Assembly (NCBI GenBank): GCA_020912385.1
Contig: CP087213.1
Coordinates: 372,001 to 436,000, forward strand
Length of the DNA: 64,000 bases
DNA from: Neofusicoccum parvum
Lineage: Eukaryota > Ascomycota > Dothideomycetes > Botryosphaeriales > Botryosphaeriaceae
Direction of reading: 5' to 3'
In this document: in pieces, positions 44,768 to 55,527 of the stretch
Position numbering within the stretch: position 1 is the first letter of the stretch
Layout: each line of letters starts with the position of its first letter
The notes under the pieces: generated by a model
Told to the model about the DNA's origin: nothing
The model's input: the letters and a program-made list of their open reading frames with translations, nothing else
Databases searched by the model: none
Made by a program: the position numbers and the translations under genes

Positions 44768-46073
44768 TTTGCCATAAAAGTATCCCAAGACTTTCGGGAG
44801 AAGCCCGAGAACATACAAGAAATAGATGGCATTTGAAGCACGTCTACATCTATGTTCAACCGGCAAATCCACCGGCGCGGAAAAAGCCCATCGAGCTTGA
44901 TTTTTGAGGTTGGCTAGTCCAGGACATATGCTACCTTTTACCGAAATCGACGGAGCACAACGGCGTTTACTGAATGCCTTCCAGATGACGCGGGTTACGG
45001 GTGTGAACTTGGTGGTAAGGAGTCATGTTCTTTCTTTATTTCCGTAGATCAAGCCGCCGGTCTAAGACACTTCAGGTATGTGCAACCACCAATGCATGAG
45101 ACATCACTTTCTCCCAAGAAACGCATAGGATGACGTGACAACAATACACCAACACGTCTGAAGTATCTGCTGCTGGCAGAAATCCCTCAATTGAAATGCA
45201 TTGACAACCCACCCAACAAGGACAAAGTCTACATGCACTCTATTTTGTGGTCAGGTCGATAAGGGAACATTCAAGCTCAATAGCTCAGCCGTCTCGTACC
45301 GGTCTCCGATCTGGAGACCATACGAGGTCTCTTGTACAACATCATCAACATGTCGTATGTTGTCATGCAACGATAGGCGAGACGGAGGGTGGCAGAACTC
45401 CGGCAACATTACGTGTGGTTCAGGAAGTGTTCGGTCGGGCTTCTACTACGGGCTAAAGGCGGCTGATGGGTATTCATCTGCCAAGGACGGAAAGCGGCGG
45501 TACTTCAACATATTACCCCGAGTTCCGATAGCACAGCGGTGTCTGCCCTCCAGCATCCGACAGGCTCACCACTTGCCGAACTTCTGACCGCTCTGCCTGT
45601 CGCCGCTCTCGCCTTGGCGCCAACCACCCCTTAGCCCACCTCCGATCATGTGAGCGGCTTGGCCGTCTTGGCTTCTGCTTGCAGACCCAGCAAAACTTGT
45701 TTCCCCACCGTGACCAGCCCGTGGGGAAGGCCGGCATGCACCCCGCGCTTTGTTTCTTTCGGCATATGCCGACATGTGCCGACGCTTCTGCTTTGCCGCC
45801 ATTCGTCAGTACCCGCAAGCCTCCGCAACTAGAACTACTTCCAGCTGCGGACATCCTTCGTAGCCGCACCGTATTCGACCGCTGCCCGGAGTATTCCCGA
45901 GTCACTCCACAGGCTGCTGTAGAGGGCGTGAGGGTTCGGGCTCGGGCCTACCCCGCAAGGATGCTGTCAGGTATAAGTACTGCTGTTGAGATGGTGTCAG
46001 GTGCGATCTGCAGAGCTCCAGGACGCAGGTCACCCGTCTCTCGCATCTTCGATCGCCGCGAACTGCTCCCAAG
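44768..46073. other. Intergenic, upstream of GH3 gene
   Basis: 1.3 kb with several short open frames, none with domain support. GC content rises toward the GH3 start. No RNA gene or repeat recognised. Confidence 0.5.
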
Positions 46074-47975
46074 ATGTTTGCCTCTCTCCGCGAGTCAGCC
46101 ACTCAGCCGCAGGGCTCGTGGACTTCTCTTTTTGTTGCAGCCCTCGCCTCAACCTCCGTCGTTTCAGCAAGGGTGCTACCTCGAGCGACTGACCAGGATG
46201 AAACTCTCCCGGCCTACCGCAATTCAGCTCTCTGCGTTGACGAGCGCCTGGATGACTTGCTGCAGCGCATGACTCTGGAGGAGAAGGCGGGGCAGCTGTT
46301 CATCAAGCAGATCCCAATGGGGGCGAATGGCACGGTGGATGCGACGACCTTCACAGAAAACTACACCACAAGTGGTCTCATTGGCGAGAAGCTCATGACC
46401 CACTTCAACCTTCAGTCCAGCGGCAAGGCCAGCGACATTGCAAAGTGGCACAATGCCATACAGGAGCTTGCCCTGCAGACCCGCTTGGGCATACCCATCA
46501 CTGTGGCCACGGATCCCCGCCACGCCTTCGCTGAAACCGCAGGGTCCCAGGTCGGTGTTGGCTCGTTCTCGCAGTGGCCGGAGACTCTTGGGTTCGCTGC
46601 CCTGAGAAGCCCAGAGCTGGTCCAGCAGTTCGCCGAGATTGCTCGGGAAGAGTACACGGCCGTGGGCATCCGAAATGCGCTCAGCCCCCAGATCGATCTC
46701 ACTACAGAGCCGCGCTGGGCACGTAGTGGGCAAACCTATGGAGAAGACGCCAACTTGACCAGCAGCCTGGTTGTTGCTTACCTCAAAGGTTTCCAGGGAG
46801 AGACTCTCGGCCACCATTCCGTCACGACCGTCACGAAGCACTTCCCCGGCGGCGGCCCAGGCCAGAACGGAAACGACTCGCACTTTGAGACCGGCAAGAA
46901 CAATATCTACCCCGGCGGTTACTTCGACTACCACCTGATCCCTTTCAAAGCTGCCATTGCTGCTGGTGCAAGGCAGATGATGCCATCCTATGCTCGGCCG
47001 ATCGGGACGAAGTACGAGGAGGTCGCCTTTGGCTTCAACAAGGGCATCGTCACCGACCTCCTCCGCACCGAACTCGGCTTCGACGGCATCGTCGTCAGCG
47101 ACTGGGGCCTGGTCACCAACTTCACCGCCCGCGGCGAGCAAATGGAAGCCATCTCCTGGGGCGCCGAGAACCTCACCGAGGTCCAGAAGGTCGAGAAGAT
47201 CCTCAACGCCGGCGTCGATCAGCTGGGCGGCGAGATCCGCACCGAGCTCGTCATCCAGCTCGTCAACGACGGCACCATCCCCGAGGAGCGGCTGGACACG
47301 TCGGTGCGGCGTCTGCTGAAGGAGAAGTTCCTCCTCGGGCTCTTCGACCACCCCTTCGTCGACCCCGACTCCGCCGACCGCGTCGTCGGCAACGACTACT
47401 TCCGCCGCATCGGTAACGAAACCCAGCGCCGCTCCTACACCCTCCTCAAGAACACCGACGCCCTGCTCCCGCTCGCCGCCAGCCCAGCCACCAAATTCTA
47501 CGTCGACGGCTTCGACGCGTCGCACCTGCGCGCGCGCAACCTGACCGTCGTCGACAGCGCCGACGCCGCCGACTACGCCTTCCTCCGGCTGGCGACGCCG
47601 TACGAGGCGCGCGGCGGCGCCTTCGAGCAGAACTACCACCAGGGGCGCCTCGACTTCAACGCGACGGAGCGCGCGCGCCACGCCGCCGTCATGGCCGCCG
47701 CCCCCACCATCGTCGACATCTACCTCGACCGCCCCGCCGTCATCCCCGAGCTGGCCGCCGGCGCGGCCGCTCTGCTCGGCAACTACGGCGCCAGCCTCGA
47801 CGCTTTCCTCGACGTCGTGTTTGGCGTTGACGGGTGGCGGCCCGAGGGGAGGCTGCCGTTCGATCTGCCCAGGTCGATGGATGCGGTTGAGGCGCAGCTG
47901 GCGGACGTGCCGTTTGATACCGAGAACCCGGTGTTTAGGTATGGGGACGGGTTGGAGTACGCGGAGAAGTGCTAG
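46074..47975 (+). CDS. Secreted GH3 family beta-glycosidase
   Basis: Single exon, 633 aa. The N-terminus has a hydrophobic segment (SLFVAALASTSVVSARV) compatible with a secretion signal. The first in-frame ATG is used, but a later one may be real because about 20 polar residues precede the hydrophobic part. The GH3 (beta/alpha)8 domain shows MTLEEKAGQLFIKQIPMG, ITVATDPRHAF, EPRWARSGQTYGED, TVTKHFPGGGPGQNGNDSHF and the nucleophile Asp343 in GIVVSDWGLV. A C-terminal alpha/beta sandwich follows, with RRSYTLLKNTDALLPLAASP and GRLPFDLPRSMDAVEAQL. The KHFPGGG motif and the FDYHLIPFKAAI segment suggest the exo-beta-glucosidase-type subgroup rather than fungal cellobiase BglA types, which are larger and carry a Fn3 domain. 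Exact substrate unknown. Confidence 0.9.
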   Translation: MFASLRESATQPQGSWTSLFVAALASTSVVSARVLPRATDQDETLPAYRNSALCVDERLDDLLQRMTLEEKAGQLFIKQIPMGANGTVDATTFTENYTTSGLIGEKLMTHFNLQSSGKASDIAKWHNAIQELALQTRLGIPITVATDPRHAFAETAGSQVGVGSFSQWPETLGFAALRSPELVQQFAEIAREEYTAVGIRNALSPQIDLTTEPRWARSGQTYGEDANLTSSLVVAYLKGFQGETLGHHSVTTVTKHFPGGGPGQNGNDSHFETGKNNIYPGGYFDYHLIPFKAAIAAGARQMMPSYARPIGTKYEEVAFGFNKGIVTDLLRTELGFDGIVVSDWGLVTNFTARGEQMEAISWGAENLTEVQKVEKILNAGVDQLGGEIRTELVIQLVNDGTIPEERLDTSVRRLLKEKFLLGLFDHPFVDPDSADRVVGNDYFRRIGNETQRRSYTLLKNTDALLPLAASPATKFYVDGFDASHLRARNLTVVDSADAADYAFLRLATPYEARGGAFEQNYHQGRLDFNATERARHAAVMAAAPTIVDIYLDRPAVIPELAAGAAALLGNYGASLDAFLDVVFGVDGWRPEGRLPFDLPRSMDAVEAQLADVPFDTENPVFRYGDGLEYAEKC

Positions 47976-48553
47976 GTGGGTGCGGCTTAATGTGGTAATG
48001 TGGTATATAGTGTAATGGATGAACGTTCACGCCCTTCAAACTTCTTGTCGTTGGTTTTGTTTGCTTTGTCATTGCTTGTAGGGGGGCTGGGTGCTCGCCC
48101 GCCGGCGCTCCAGATACGGACACCCCAGATCCGGCGCCGAGCACGAGCACTGCTACCTCCTGCTGACAATCGCCGCGCCATCGCAGCTCGTCCGGGCTCT
48201 TGACGCCTCTGCGCCGCGTTGTGTCTGGATGCGAGGGCGACGGTGCGAGGGGGCGGGAGCGCGGCGAGGTCCGAGGCGCCGTTTGCGGAGGCGGGGTATG
48301 GTTGATGGAGGTAGTTGGAGTTGAGGTGCGGGCTGTTGTGGACGGGAGGGTGGAGCGGGGGAGTAGAGATAGACGTGTATGCTCTATTCGTACCAAGATC
48401 GGACTGGTTGGAGGGATCGTTGGCTTGATTCGGTAACGGCTCACCTCCTCCATTCGCGTCACTTGTCGTTTTCATCTATCGTTTTGGAGACATTTTAGGA
48501 ATTCTTTACGGCCGATCTCCTGGCTTAGACCTCGATTCTACCCAAAATTAAAA
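47976..48553. other. Intergenic between convergent genes
   Basis: 3' flanks of the GH3 gene (plus) and the membrane-protein gene (minus). GC-rich at 48070-48300, otherwise featureless to me. Confidence 0.5.
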
Positions 48554-50042
48554 TCAGCATGATAAACTTGAATGAAGATAAGGATCGACGCTTGTACCTC
48601 TGTATGCCGTCATAAAGTTAAACCCTACCATTCCTATGAGCATCACTGGTAAGACCTGCCCGAAGCTCCATTTGTCTTCTGGTGTCTTCAGCAGATACTT
48701 GTTGCTCTGCTTCAAATCCACAATGTCATACACACCCCATGCCCACATCCCAAAGTAGAATGCGACCTCAAGTGCATAAAACCCGTCTCCGAAAGACCAA
48801 ATGGACACAAACTGGATGATTACCCAGAACAGAAGAGCTCCAAAGAGCCGAGTTCCATTCAGAATCCAGAATCCTGTATGCTTCGCCCGAATGGAAAATG
48901 ATTCCCGTATCCGATATGAAGGAGTCGCTCCTCCGGGGGATGGTAGTGTTTTGCTGTGAAGCGTTGAGAACAGTAGGATGCTGGATCGAAGCCAGTGGTC
49001 CACGAGATCTTCCGCGAGTTCGGACCAATCTGAGAGTGCTTCGTTGGCTGGAGCATACAAGGTGAAAAAGGTCGTAAGTGCGTACAGGACCACGCCAGCA
49101 AGCCAAAACCACTCGCTTCCCTCCGCTGACTTGTCGTTACTGATGTAGCAAGATCCTGGAGTGAACGCGTCCCATTTCTTGTAGAAGGTCGCGACCATAA
49201 GACCGTAGAACACGATAAACAATGCAGTGCTACAGAACACGAGCAGGCGTCGAAACCATGACTGAAAGGTTTCTTCGCCCCAGAAGTTCAAAAGCAAGAA
49301 GGTCTTCACCTGGGACGCGCCCCTCTTATCTGACTCTTTTGGTTTGCGATCCTTGCTCCTCAGCCGACCCAACTCAGACTCTCGCCGAGCAGCCAAGAAG
49401 GAGTTCAGTGAAAGCCACCAGTATTGCTCAACGAACGATAGGTGGTAGAAGGACAGGCCAGACCATTGGGTCAAGCCTGACACGATGATGGAAATGCTCG
49501 TAAATAGTTGCAGATCACACAAAGATCCGAGAAGGGATTTTGTGAAGCAGAGAAGAGTACGAACTTCGTCAGTAATGACTATCTCTGATGCGACCGGTAG
49601 CGTGCCCTTCGGAGTTGTTAAACGTCGGAGCCTTGCGCGCTGGTTTATTTTGGTGTCGAAATAGGCTGGAATAATCGAGAAGACAGTCGTGATTAAGGAA
49701 ATGGCGGCAAATGAAACCATCACCTATGGAGAAGTAAGCCATAGCTGGCCAGGTTTAACGTAACTTTGCTAAACCTACCCCGGTGCCAGCGATATCCGGA
49801 TCACCATCAAACATCGACATGCAATTCCAGTTACACTGTGTTCTGTGGGTGACGTTGAAATACGATGTCGTTGTTTCATTGTATTCATACCAGCAATCGA
49901 GAGAGAAGTTCTCTCGGGCTAAGGACTGATTTTTTGTAGTTTCCAACATCTCGAGACTTTCAGCTGCGGGTGTTGAGAGTTTTAGGCGAGGGCGTATCAC
50001 TGTATTATATCTTGCAGCCCCCGATAAGGATTTCAGCCGCAA
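48554..50042 (-). CDS. Fungal polytopic membrane protein of unknown function
   Basis: Two exons are clear: 50042-49779 and 49723-48554. They are joined by a GT-AG intron of 55 nt that restores the segment DPDIAGTGVMVSFAAISL. The 5' end is unresolved: the frame stays open left of 50042 without an ATG, so one more small exon is likely. Upstream of the first membrane segment there is an extracellular-type region with N-glycosylation sequons and Cys residues (ENFSLDCWYEYNET, RTQCNWNCMSMFDG). At least six hydrophobic segments follow, for example SLITTVFSIIPAYF, LLVFCSTALFIVFYGLMVA, FWLAGVVLYALTTFFTLYA and LFGALLFWVIIQFVSIWSF. The DPDIAG motif directly before the first membrane span is, to my knowledge, typical of an uncharacterised fungal membrane family. 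No transport or enzyme motif seen. Confidence 0.7.
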
Positions 50043-50187
50043 TTGATAGATTATGCATGACCGGAAATGTCTTAACTGATTTAGTATACCCGGTACGTCG
50101 ATCCCTCACTCAGCTTATCGTGACACAGGGATATTCAGCCGCAGCCCAACATCCACCACAATCAGCGCCGAGAAGTAAACATTGAAC

Positions 50188-51223
50188 TCAAAAAGAGACC
50201 ACTCCTTGTCCTCCATCGTGTTGTACCACGCCTCCATTTGTGAACGATCCACCCTTACCCACAAGGTAGAGGACCACACCGGCGACCGTATCAAGCCCAC
50301 CTGGTTGCCCAGCGGGAATGCTGCTGACAGGTATGCCATTGGTGGGGGCAATCCCAGATGTCATCTCCGTCAAATACACTGGAGGAACTGTTAGATCTGT
50401 CTCAGTGATTTGAAATATGACAAGCCTTTAGACTCACATCCTGGCACAAACGTATTGCTTCTGATTCCCCATGGAGCAAGCAGGGTAGCCATCGCACTGG
50501 CAATATAAGAAACAGCAGCCTTGCCAGCACTGTATGGGAGACCAGCCATTGCACTCTTTTCATAGGCGGAGAGGCTTGAGACACTGATGATCTGGCTTGT
50601 CCGCGCGTCGTCTTCATCGATGCCAGGTACTCGTGTGCGCTTTCGGGCCTCATCCATGGAGATTTTGCCGCCTTGCCAACCCCGGCGCTGATTCCCTTTG
50701 TCGAGAAGCGGCAGAAATATGCCGCTGACTGCGATGACGCTCATAGCGTTGGTCTGGAAACAAGAGAGGGCTGAGCCATCGTCCATGCCAGTGAGGAACT
50801 GACTCTTCAAATCATCGATTGTCTGTGCCGGCGGTGGGAACGGATGCCCCGGCCGAGCTGCGTTGTTGATCAAGACATCGATATAGCCGGTTTCGTGCTC
50901 GATGGCTTGTCCTGCTGCGGTAACAGAAGCAATTGAATCAACGTCACACTGCAGAGGCACTACGACGATGCCCGTAGGATCGATGGCCTTGGCAGCTTTT
51001 GTCAGGACATCGTGGCGGCGACCCAGAATGTACACTTTGGCAGCACCGGTCTTGTAAACTGCAGCAGCCATTGCGTGGCCAATACCTACACAGCATTAAA
51101 AGAACATCGAACTTTAAGACAAAAAAGGCATGTTTTCTCACCGCTGCCGCCTCCCGTAATTACAATCACAAGATCTTTTGCGGAAAAGATAGAAGAAGGA
51201 TCGGAAAGACGAGTGACATCCAT
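50188..51223 (-). CDS. Short-chain dehydrogenase/reductase, paralogue of the 8-kb gene
   Basis: Exons 51223-51142, 51085-50438 and 50378-50188 encode 306 aa. The cofactor motif TGGGSGIG is again split by intron 1 and the Pro-Gly turn after PWGIRSN by intron 2, exactly as in the SDR at 7834-8933. Matching blocks include DPSSIFSAKDLVIVITGG, VLINNAARPG, RRGWQGG and the active-site YSAGKAA, preceded by SVSSLSA. It is a predicted NAD(P)-dependent oxidoreductase of unknown substrate. The C-terminus (VVQHDGGQGVVSF) departs from the VTDGGRLGG consensus kept in the paralogue, suggesting divergence or a small compensated frameshift. It lies immediately upstream of, and on the same strand as, the orphan membrane-protein gene. 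Less GC-rich than its paralogue. Confidence 0.9.
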
Positions 51224-51648
51224 TGTGAAGAAATTGAGAACTGATATGAGCGAAGTGGGCGAACGGCTGGGACAGAAAGTTGAACTGCTCGATAATGCAA
51301 AATACACGTAAGGTGGTGGAGACTTTTATACGTAGCACAGTCAAAATTCAAGCTTTTGCTCAGCAGCATAAAGTTCTGGTGGGATGGTCTGAAACCCAGT
51401 AACCTTCAAGTCGGTGTAGCTTTGCTCCGCAGTCGGTTCTTGACTTACCCGCTTCCGAACCGAACTATGGCCACCCCGATGGTACCCGGCAATTCATAGA
51501 TCGTAGTGTCTGCTGCTGAACCTTTATAAGTAGTGCTCATTCCAAACCTAGCTTTGCATATATCAATTGGCAACAACTTTAATCGTTTGATAAAAGAAGA
51601 GAGGCTAAAGGAAACTCGGTTGTTGACATACAAGTGAGAGAACGAAGC
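51224..51648. other. Intergenic
   Basis: SDR promoter (minus strand) and 3' flank of the F-box gene. Nothing more recognised. Confidence 0.5.
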
Positions 51649-53449
51649 TCAAACAATCCCACTGTTATCCATCCTCCAAATCTCAACATCCCTGACAGCC
51701 GCAACTTTCACCTTCTCTAAAACACGCCTGAAGCTTTTTACATCTCGGTCTGTCTCCACTTGACTCTTCATCGGTCCCCCATGACGAGACACCCTACACC
51801 GAAACACCACGTCACCCATCCCCAACCACCGCAGATTATCCCACCCCTCGTCCATCGTCAGAAAAGAGTCAACATCCTCATTATCCTCCCAGCACTCCTC
51901 CAATTCACTTTTCAAAGTGTACCTGAGAAACCGCAAGGCCCACATCTCCGGCAGCCGCGTCCCCAGCACCCGCAGACACCCCGCGACATCCCCAACCGCC
52001 ACGCCCAGCTGCTCCAGCCGCGGACAAGCCCTTGCCAGCCGGCCGACGGTCTCGACATCCAGCAGCCAGTGGTCGGGCAGGAGCAGGTGGCGCAGCGACG
52101 GGCCCAGGCGTGACAGCAGCGCGGCCGGGCAGTTCGGGCTCGACGGCGGGGTGGCGGCGGGGTCGCGGGCGGGGCTGGGGCCTGAGCCGTTGCTGACGAA
52201 GTACAGGCGGTCGAGGCCGGCGGGCAGGTGGTCGTCGACGGCGTCGGTGCGCATCATGCGCAGGCCGCGGGGCGGCTTCTCGAGCGTGAAGAAGCGCCAG
52301 GTGTCGTCGACGAAGACGGAGTTGGCGTCGCAGGTGCGCGAGTTGAGGAAGGTGGTCTCCTCGAGGTCCTCCAGGTCGACGAGCTGGTTGAAGTCGACGT
52401 TCGTGGCCCGCGCGAACAGGTTGATGGTCGAGAGCCGCTTGAGCTTCAGCGGCTGCTTGTTGGCGATGCACCGCCCGAAGTAGAGCGCGAGGTTGATGCT
52501 CTCCTCGCCGGCGTTGCGCATGCGCGCGCTCCACTGGAGGTGCAGGCCTTCCAGCTTTGGGGAGTGCGCGATCATCACGGAGATGTCGTCTGGGGAGCAC
52601 AGCGGGTCGATTTCAAGGGCCTTGAATTCTCGAAGATTGGGGAATGGAGGGACCGTCACGATGGGGCTTGGCAAGCGACTGTCAGGAAACCTCAATGTGA
52701 GGGTCTGGAGGTTTGTACACGAGGACAGCCCCTGGTATATTGTCTGCAGTGGCTTGCCTCTCAGGTCCCAACTTGAAAATTGGTTAACGTTGTAGTGTGA
52801 AAGTGGTCGCGTAACATACATGAAAGTCTCCAAGTTCTTCATCTTGTCCATGGCTGCCCTGATGGCGATATTGAGGATAAAAGAGTTGTCTGGAACGCGG
52901 CCTTTGGAATAATCTTCGAGTCTCGGCTCGTTGATCTGGCCTGTGAGATGGAAGCTCCGTACGTATTGTGCTAAATTCCTAGTAGCCATTGCATTGAGCG
53001 CCATTGAGAACGGGCTTCCACCTCCGTAGCCCTCCGGCAGGCTGTCTTCCCTGTATCGTAAGGTTTTATACAATCGCAGAGTGACTGATTCGTAGAGCCG
53101 CGGCAGTGCCGCATAGTAGAAGAGACGCGAAGTTCTTGCGACATTTACAAGATCACCGAGGTCGTCGATCTACGCCAGTCTCAAATGTCAGTTCAACACA
53201 GTGATGCGCTTGCGAGGAGTGTTCGCAGGGATTATTTCCATGGCCAGCAGTGTATTGCATTTTTGAGAGCCACCAAAATGAACCACGTACATATGAAAGG
53301 ATCAAGATCAATATGTAGACTGGCACACTGGATGGGTGGTAGGCCGGCACCGGACTAGTATAGGCGCAGAGCGCGGGATTTCCGGCCCAGGGGGTTTCAT
53401 CGGGGCGGCCTCTCCGGCTTTCCTCTCTGGGAGTCATGGCCGAGTGCAA
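51649..53449 (-). CDS. F-box protein with leucine-rich-like region
   Basis: Exons 53449-53291 and 53169-51649 give 559 aa; a start at the next ATG, 53437, is equally possible. The F-box is split by the intron: HPSSVPVYILILILSY then IDDLGDLVNVARTSRLF, followed by YYAALPRLYESVTLRLYK. This arrangement is typical of fungal F-box proteins and the joined reading strongly supports the intron (GTACGT donor, TAG acceptor). The remaining 450 residues contain leucine-rich repeats of irregular type, such as CTNLQTLTLRFPDSRLPSP, FPNLREFKALEID and HSPKLEGLHLQWSARM. Towards the C-terminus comes ALLSRLGPSLRHLLLPDHW and RACPRLEQLGVAVGDV. It presumably acts as an SCF substrate adaptor. There is no clear sequence similarity to the F-box protein at 21122-23077 beyond the domain. 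The central part is markedly GC-rich. Confidence 0.75.
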
Positions 53450-55527
53450 CCGGCGGCAGGCAGTACTGAAGGTGAATGACTAGCTGAGGCGTCTCTGTGA
53501 GAACTGTGACAGCCGCAGGTGCACCGATAGCCGCAATGCTGTTGTTGGGGGTGGTAAAGTCAGTGTCACGGGTCTCCGTGCGGTCCGGCGTCCGGTTCGC
53601 GCCTGATCCGGCATCCGGCTGGCGGTTGAGGACACACCGAGTCAGGCACATTTCGAGACTCCAGCTATATTCCGTATACTGCTTCCCATCATACTAATAC
53701 CGTGCTTAGCTCAATAGCTTCTCCGATCCGGCTCCTGGCTAAGCATGTGTCTGGGCGCGGCTTAGCCGGGAGTCACTTGGCGCTGCGCTTATCCTGTTAC
53801 AGAACAAGGCCTGGGGTGGTTGCCCTATCTGCAAGCCATATAGCAGGGAGAACGCGACATCAGAACAGGACGAGCCAACCAAAAGTGGCCTTCAGCCGAA
53901 GCTGAGCGGATTGCGGGGACGCCGACGAATCGAGACACGAGCTTGAATTCAGCCTCAGCGAAGCCCCCAAACATCACCCCTGGGGCCCACAGCGTAAGCG
54001 GGCCCCTGCATTATTCTCCTACAATGACACCTGTCACTGAAAGTTGCTCGTGCAATGAAAGCTTGACGTCTGAGGGCTTGTTTTGGCCGGCTGCGGACCC
54101 GTTTCATGTGTTACACAGTGCCTACCTCCAAGCGACCACATGCCTGTATGTCGCTTCCTGCCTCGAGCTGAATGATAAAAATAACCAGTTCAGGCAGCCT
54201 CCATCTCGCCTTCCCAGCACTCAGAAATCGACCACTATTTAGTTGATAAGTAGAGCAGCAATACGGGGACATGTAGCTTTCACCACGGAAGCTTGGCCTG
54301 ATTTATATCTGCAATCTGATGGAAACCATGCTTTTCTTTTGGACTGCTTTCACGGTGATTACCATAGGCCATGCCGTTGCGAATTTCAAAAAAAAAAAAC
54401 AAAAAAAAAAACAGAATAGCGGTGCGAGAGAGCTCATTGTCCAAGCTTCAACAAGGAGATGTCTGTGAGCCTCGAACGTTTACGAGACACGACTCGTGGA
54501 GCGGTCAAATAATCGATCAAGGATATCGTGTGTGGCTGCGACTCGTACACCTCATACCCTGGAGGCCCGTTATAATGTGATGGTAATTGAAAGGCTCCAG
54601 GCGCTCCATGAGGCTCACTTCGCTTTGATATCAATAATTCAACATCATCGGACGGCTTTGAGCTGGCGCTCCTTCCAATGGTCTTGGCCAAAATCATTCC
54701 TTATTCGGGAAACACAGGCGGCCCGTGGGCCTTTTGCATGCATGTTGGTTCCGGCGTCAGCCAATCGGGACGGATCGTGCTATTGTAAGATCAAAGAGGC
54801 AGCCCGAGCGCTGAGGTGCCTGCTGCACGGTGGAATGACGGTGCATGAGGCTGAAACGGCATAGCCCGAAGAAGTAAGCAATTTCTCCAGCCAGCCGTGG
54901 CTATGTGGGATTTTCGTTGCGGCTGATTGGAAGAGCTCTTGCGGCCCTTCGTATCCGGCCAGCGGCGCCTTGGCACCGGGCTGTGGTTCCCATCTTTTGC
55001 GTCTCCCCATATTTTCAAGGCAACAGGATGGCTTTGAGCAGGCTAGCTGGAAACGAAAACTGCTAGCGAACTCTTGTGGCCTGTCTAGCACTACGGTAGG
55101 CGGTGTTGATACCCGGAAGGCAATGCGAGGGATTCCTATGCTGCAGGCCTGCATCGTTGCAGCATTCCGCTGGTAAAGAGTCCGCAAATTCAGCGCGCCC
55201 GTTTTTTGGACTCTCAAATGCTGGGCAATCGATTTGCTGTCTCCCTAATTTCAATCGGGCTGAAGTGTCGGAAGAAATCGAGGACTGAGCCTGCGGGCGC
55301 CACATGTGGGGGCGGGATCAGCGCCGGCGGCTGTGCGAGAAACAGCGCTTACTCAATCCTGCACAATGTGTGGATAGGAACAGACAACCAACACTGCCCT
55401 GTCAGCTTCAGGATCGGAATCCATGTGCGGTCTTCGGAGAATTTCCATGCGAGAATGATATTAAAACGCGGCGTCGATCTCCTCTGAGAGTTCGTCATCA
55501 CACTCAAACTGTCAACTCGCACTCACA
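53450..55527. other. Long intergenic interval (2.1 kb)
   Basis: No supportable gene on either strand. It contains a conspicuous homopolymer (two adenine runs of 12 and 11 at 54388-54411, split by one C). The end nearest 55528 should be the promoter of the carboxypeptidase gene. No transposon or tRNA seen. Confidence 0.5.
54388..54411 (+). repeat. Interrupted poly(A) tract
   Basis: Twelve A, one C and eleven A in an intergenic region. It could be a simple microsatellite or the tail of an old retroposed sequence; no target duplication was identified. Confidence 0.7.

Noticed and set aside
46224..47681. 485-codon open frame antisense to the GH3 gene
   Set aside because: Shadow frame of a GC3-rich gene; no domain or splice support.
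54388..54411. Poly(A) tract as a retrotransposon tail
   Set aside because: No reverse transcriptase remnant, target-site duplication or coding relic next to it; treated as a simple repeat.
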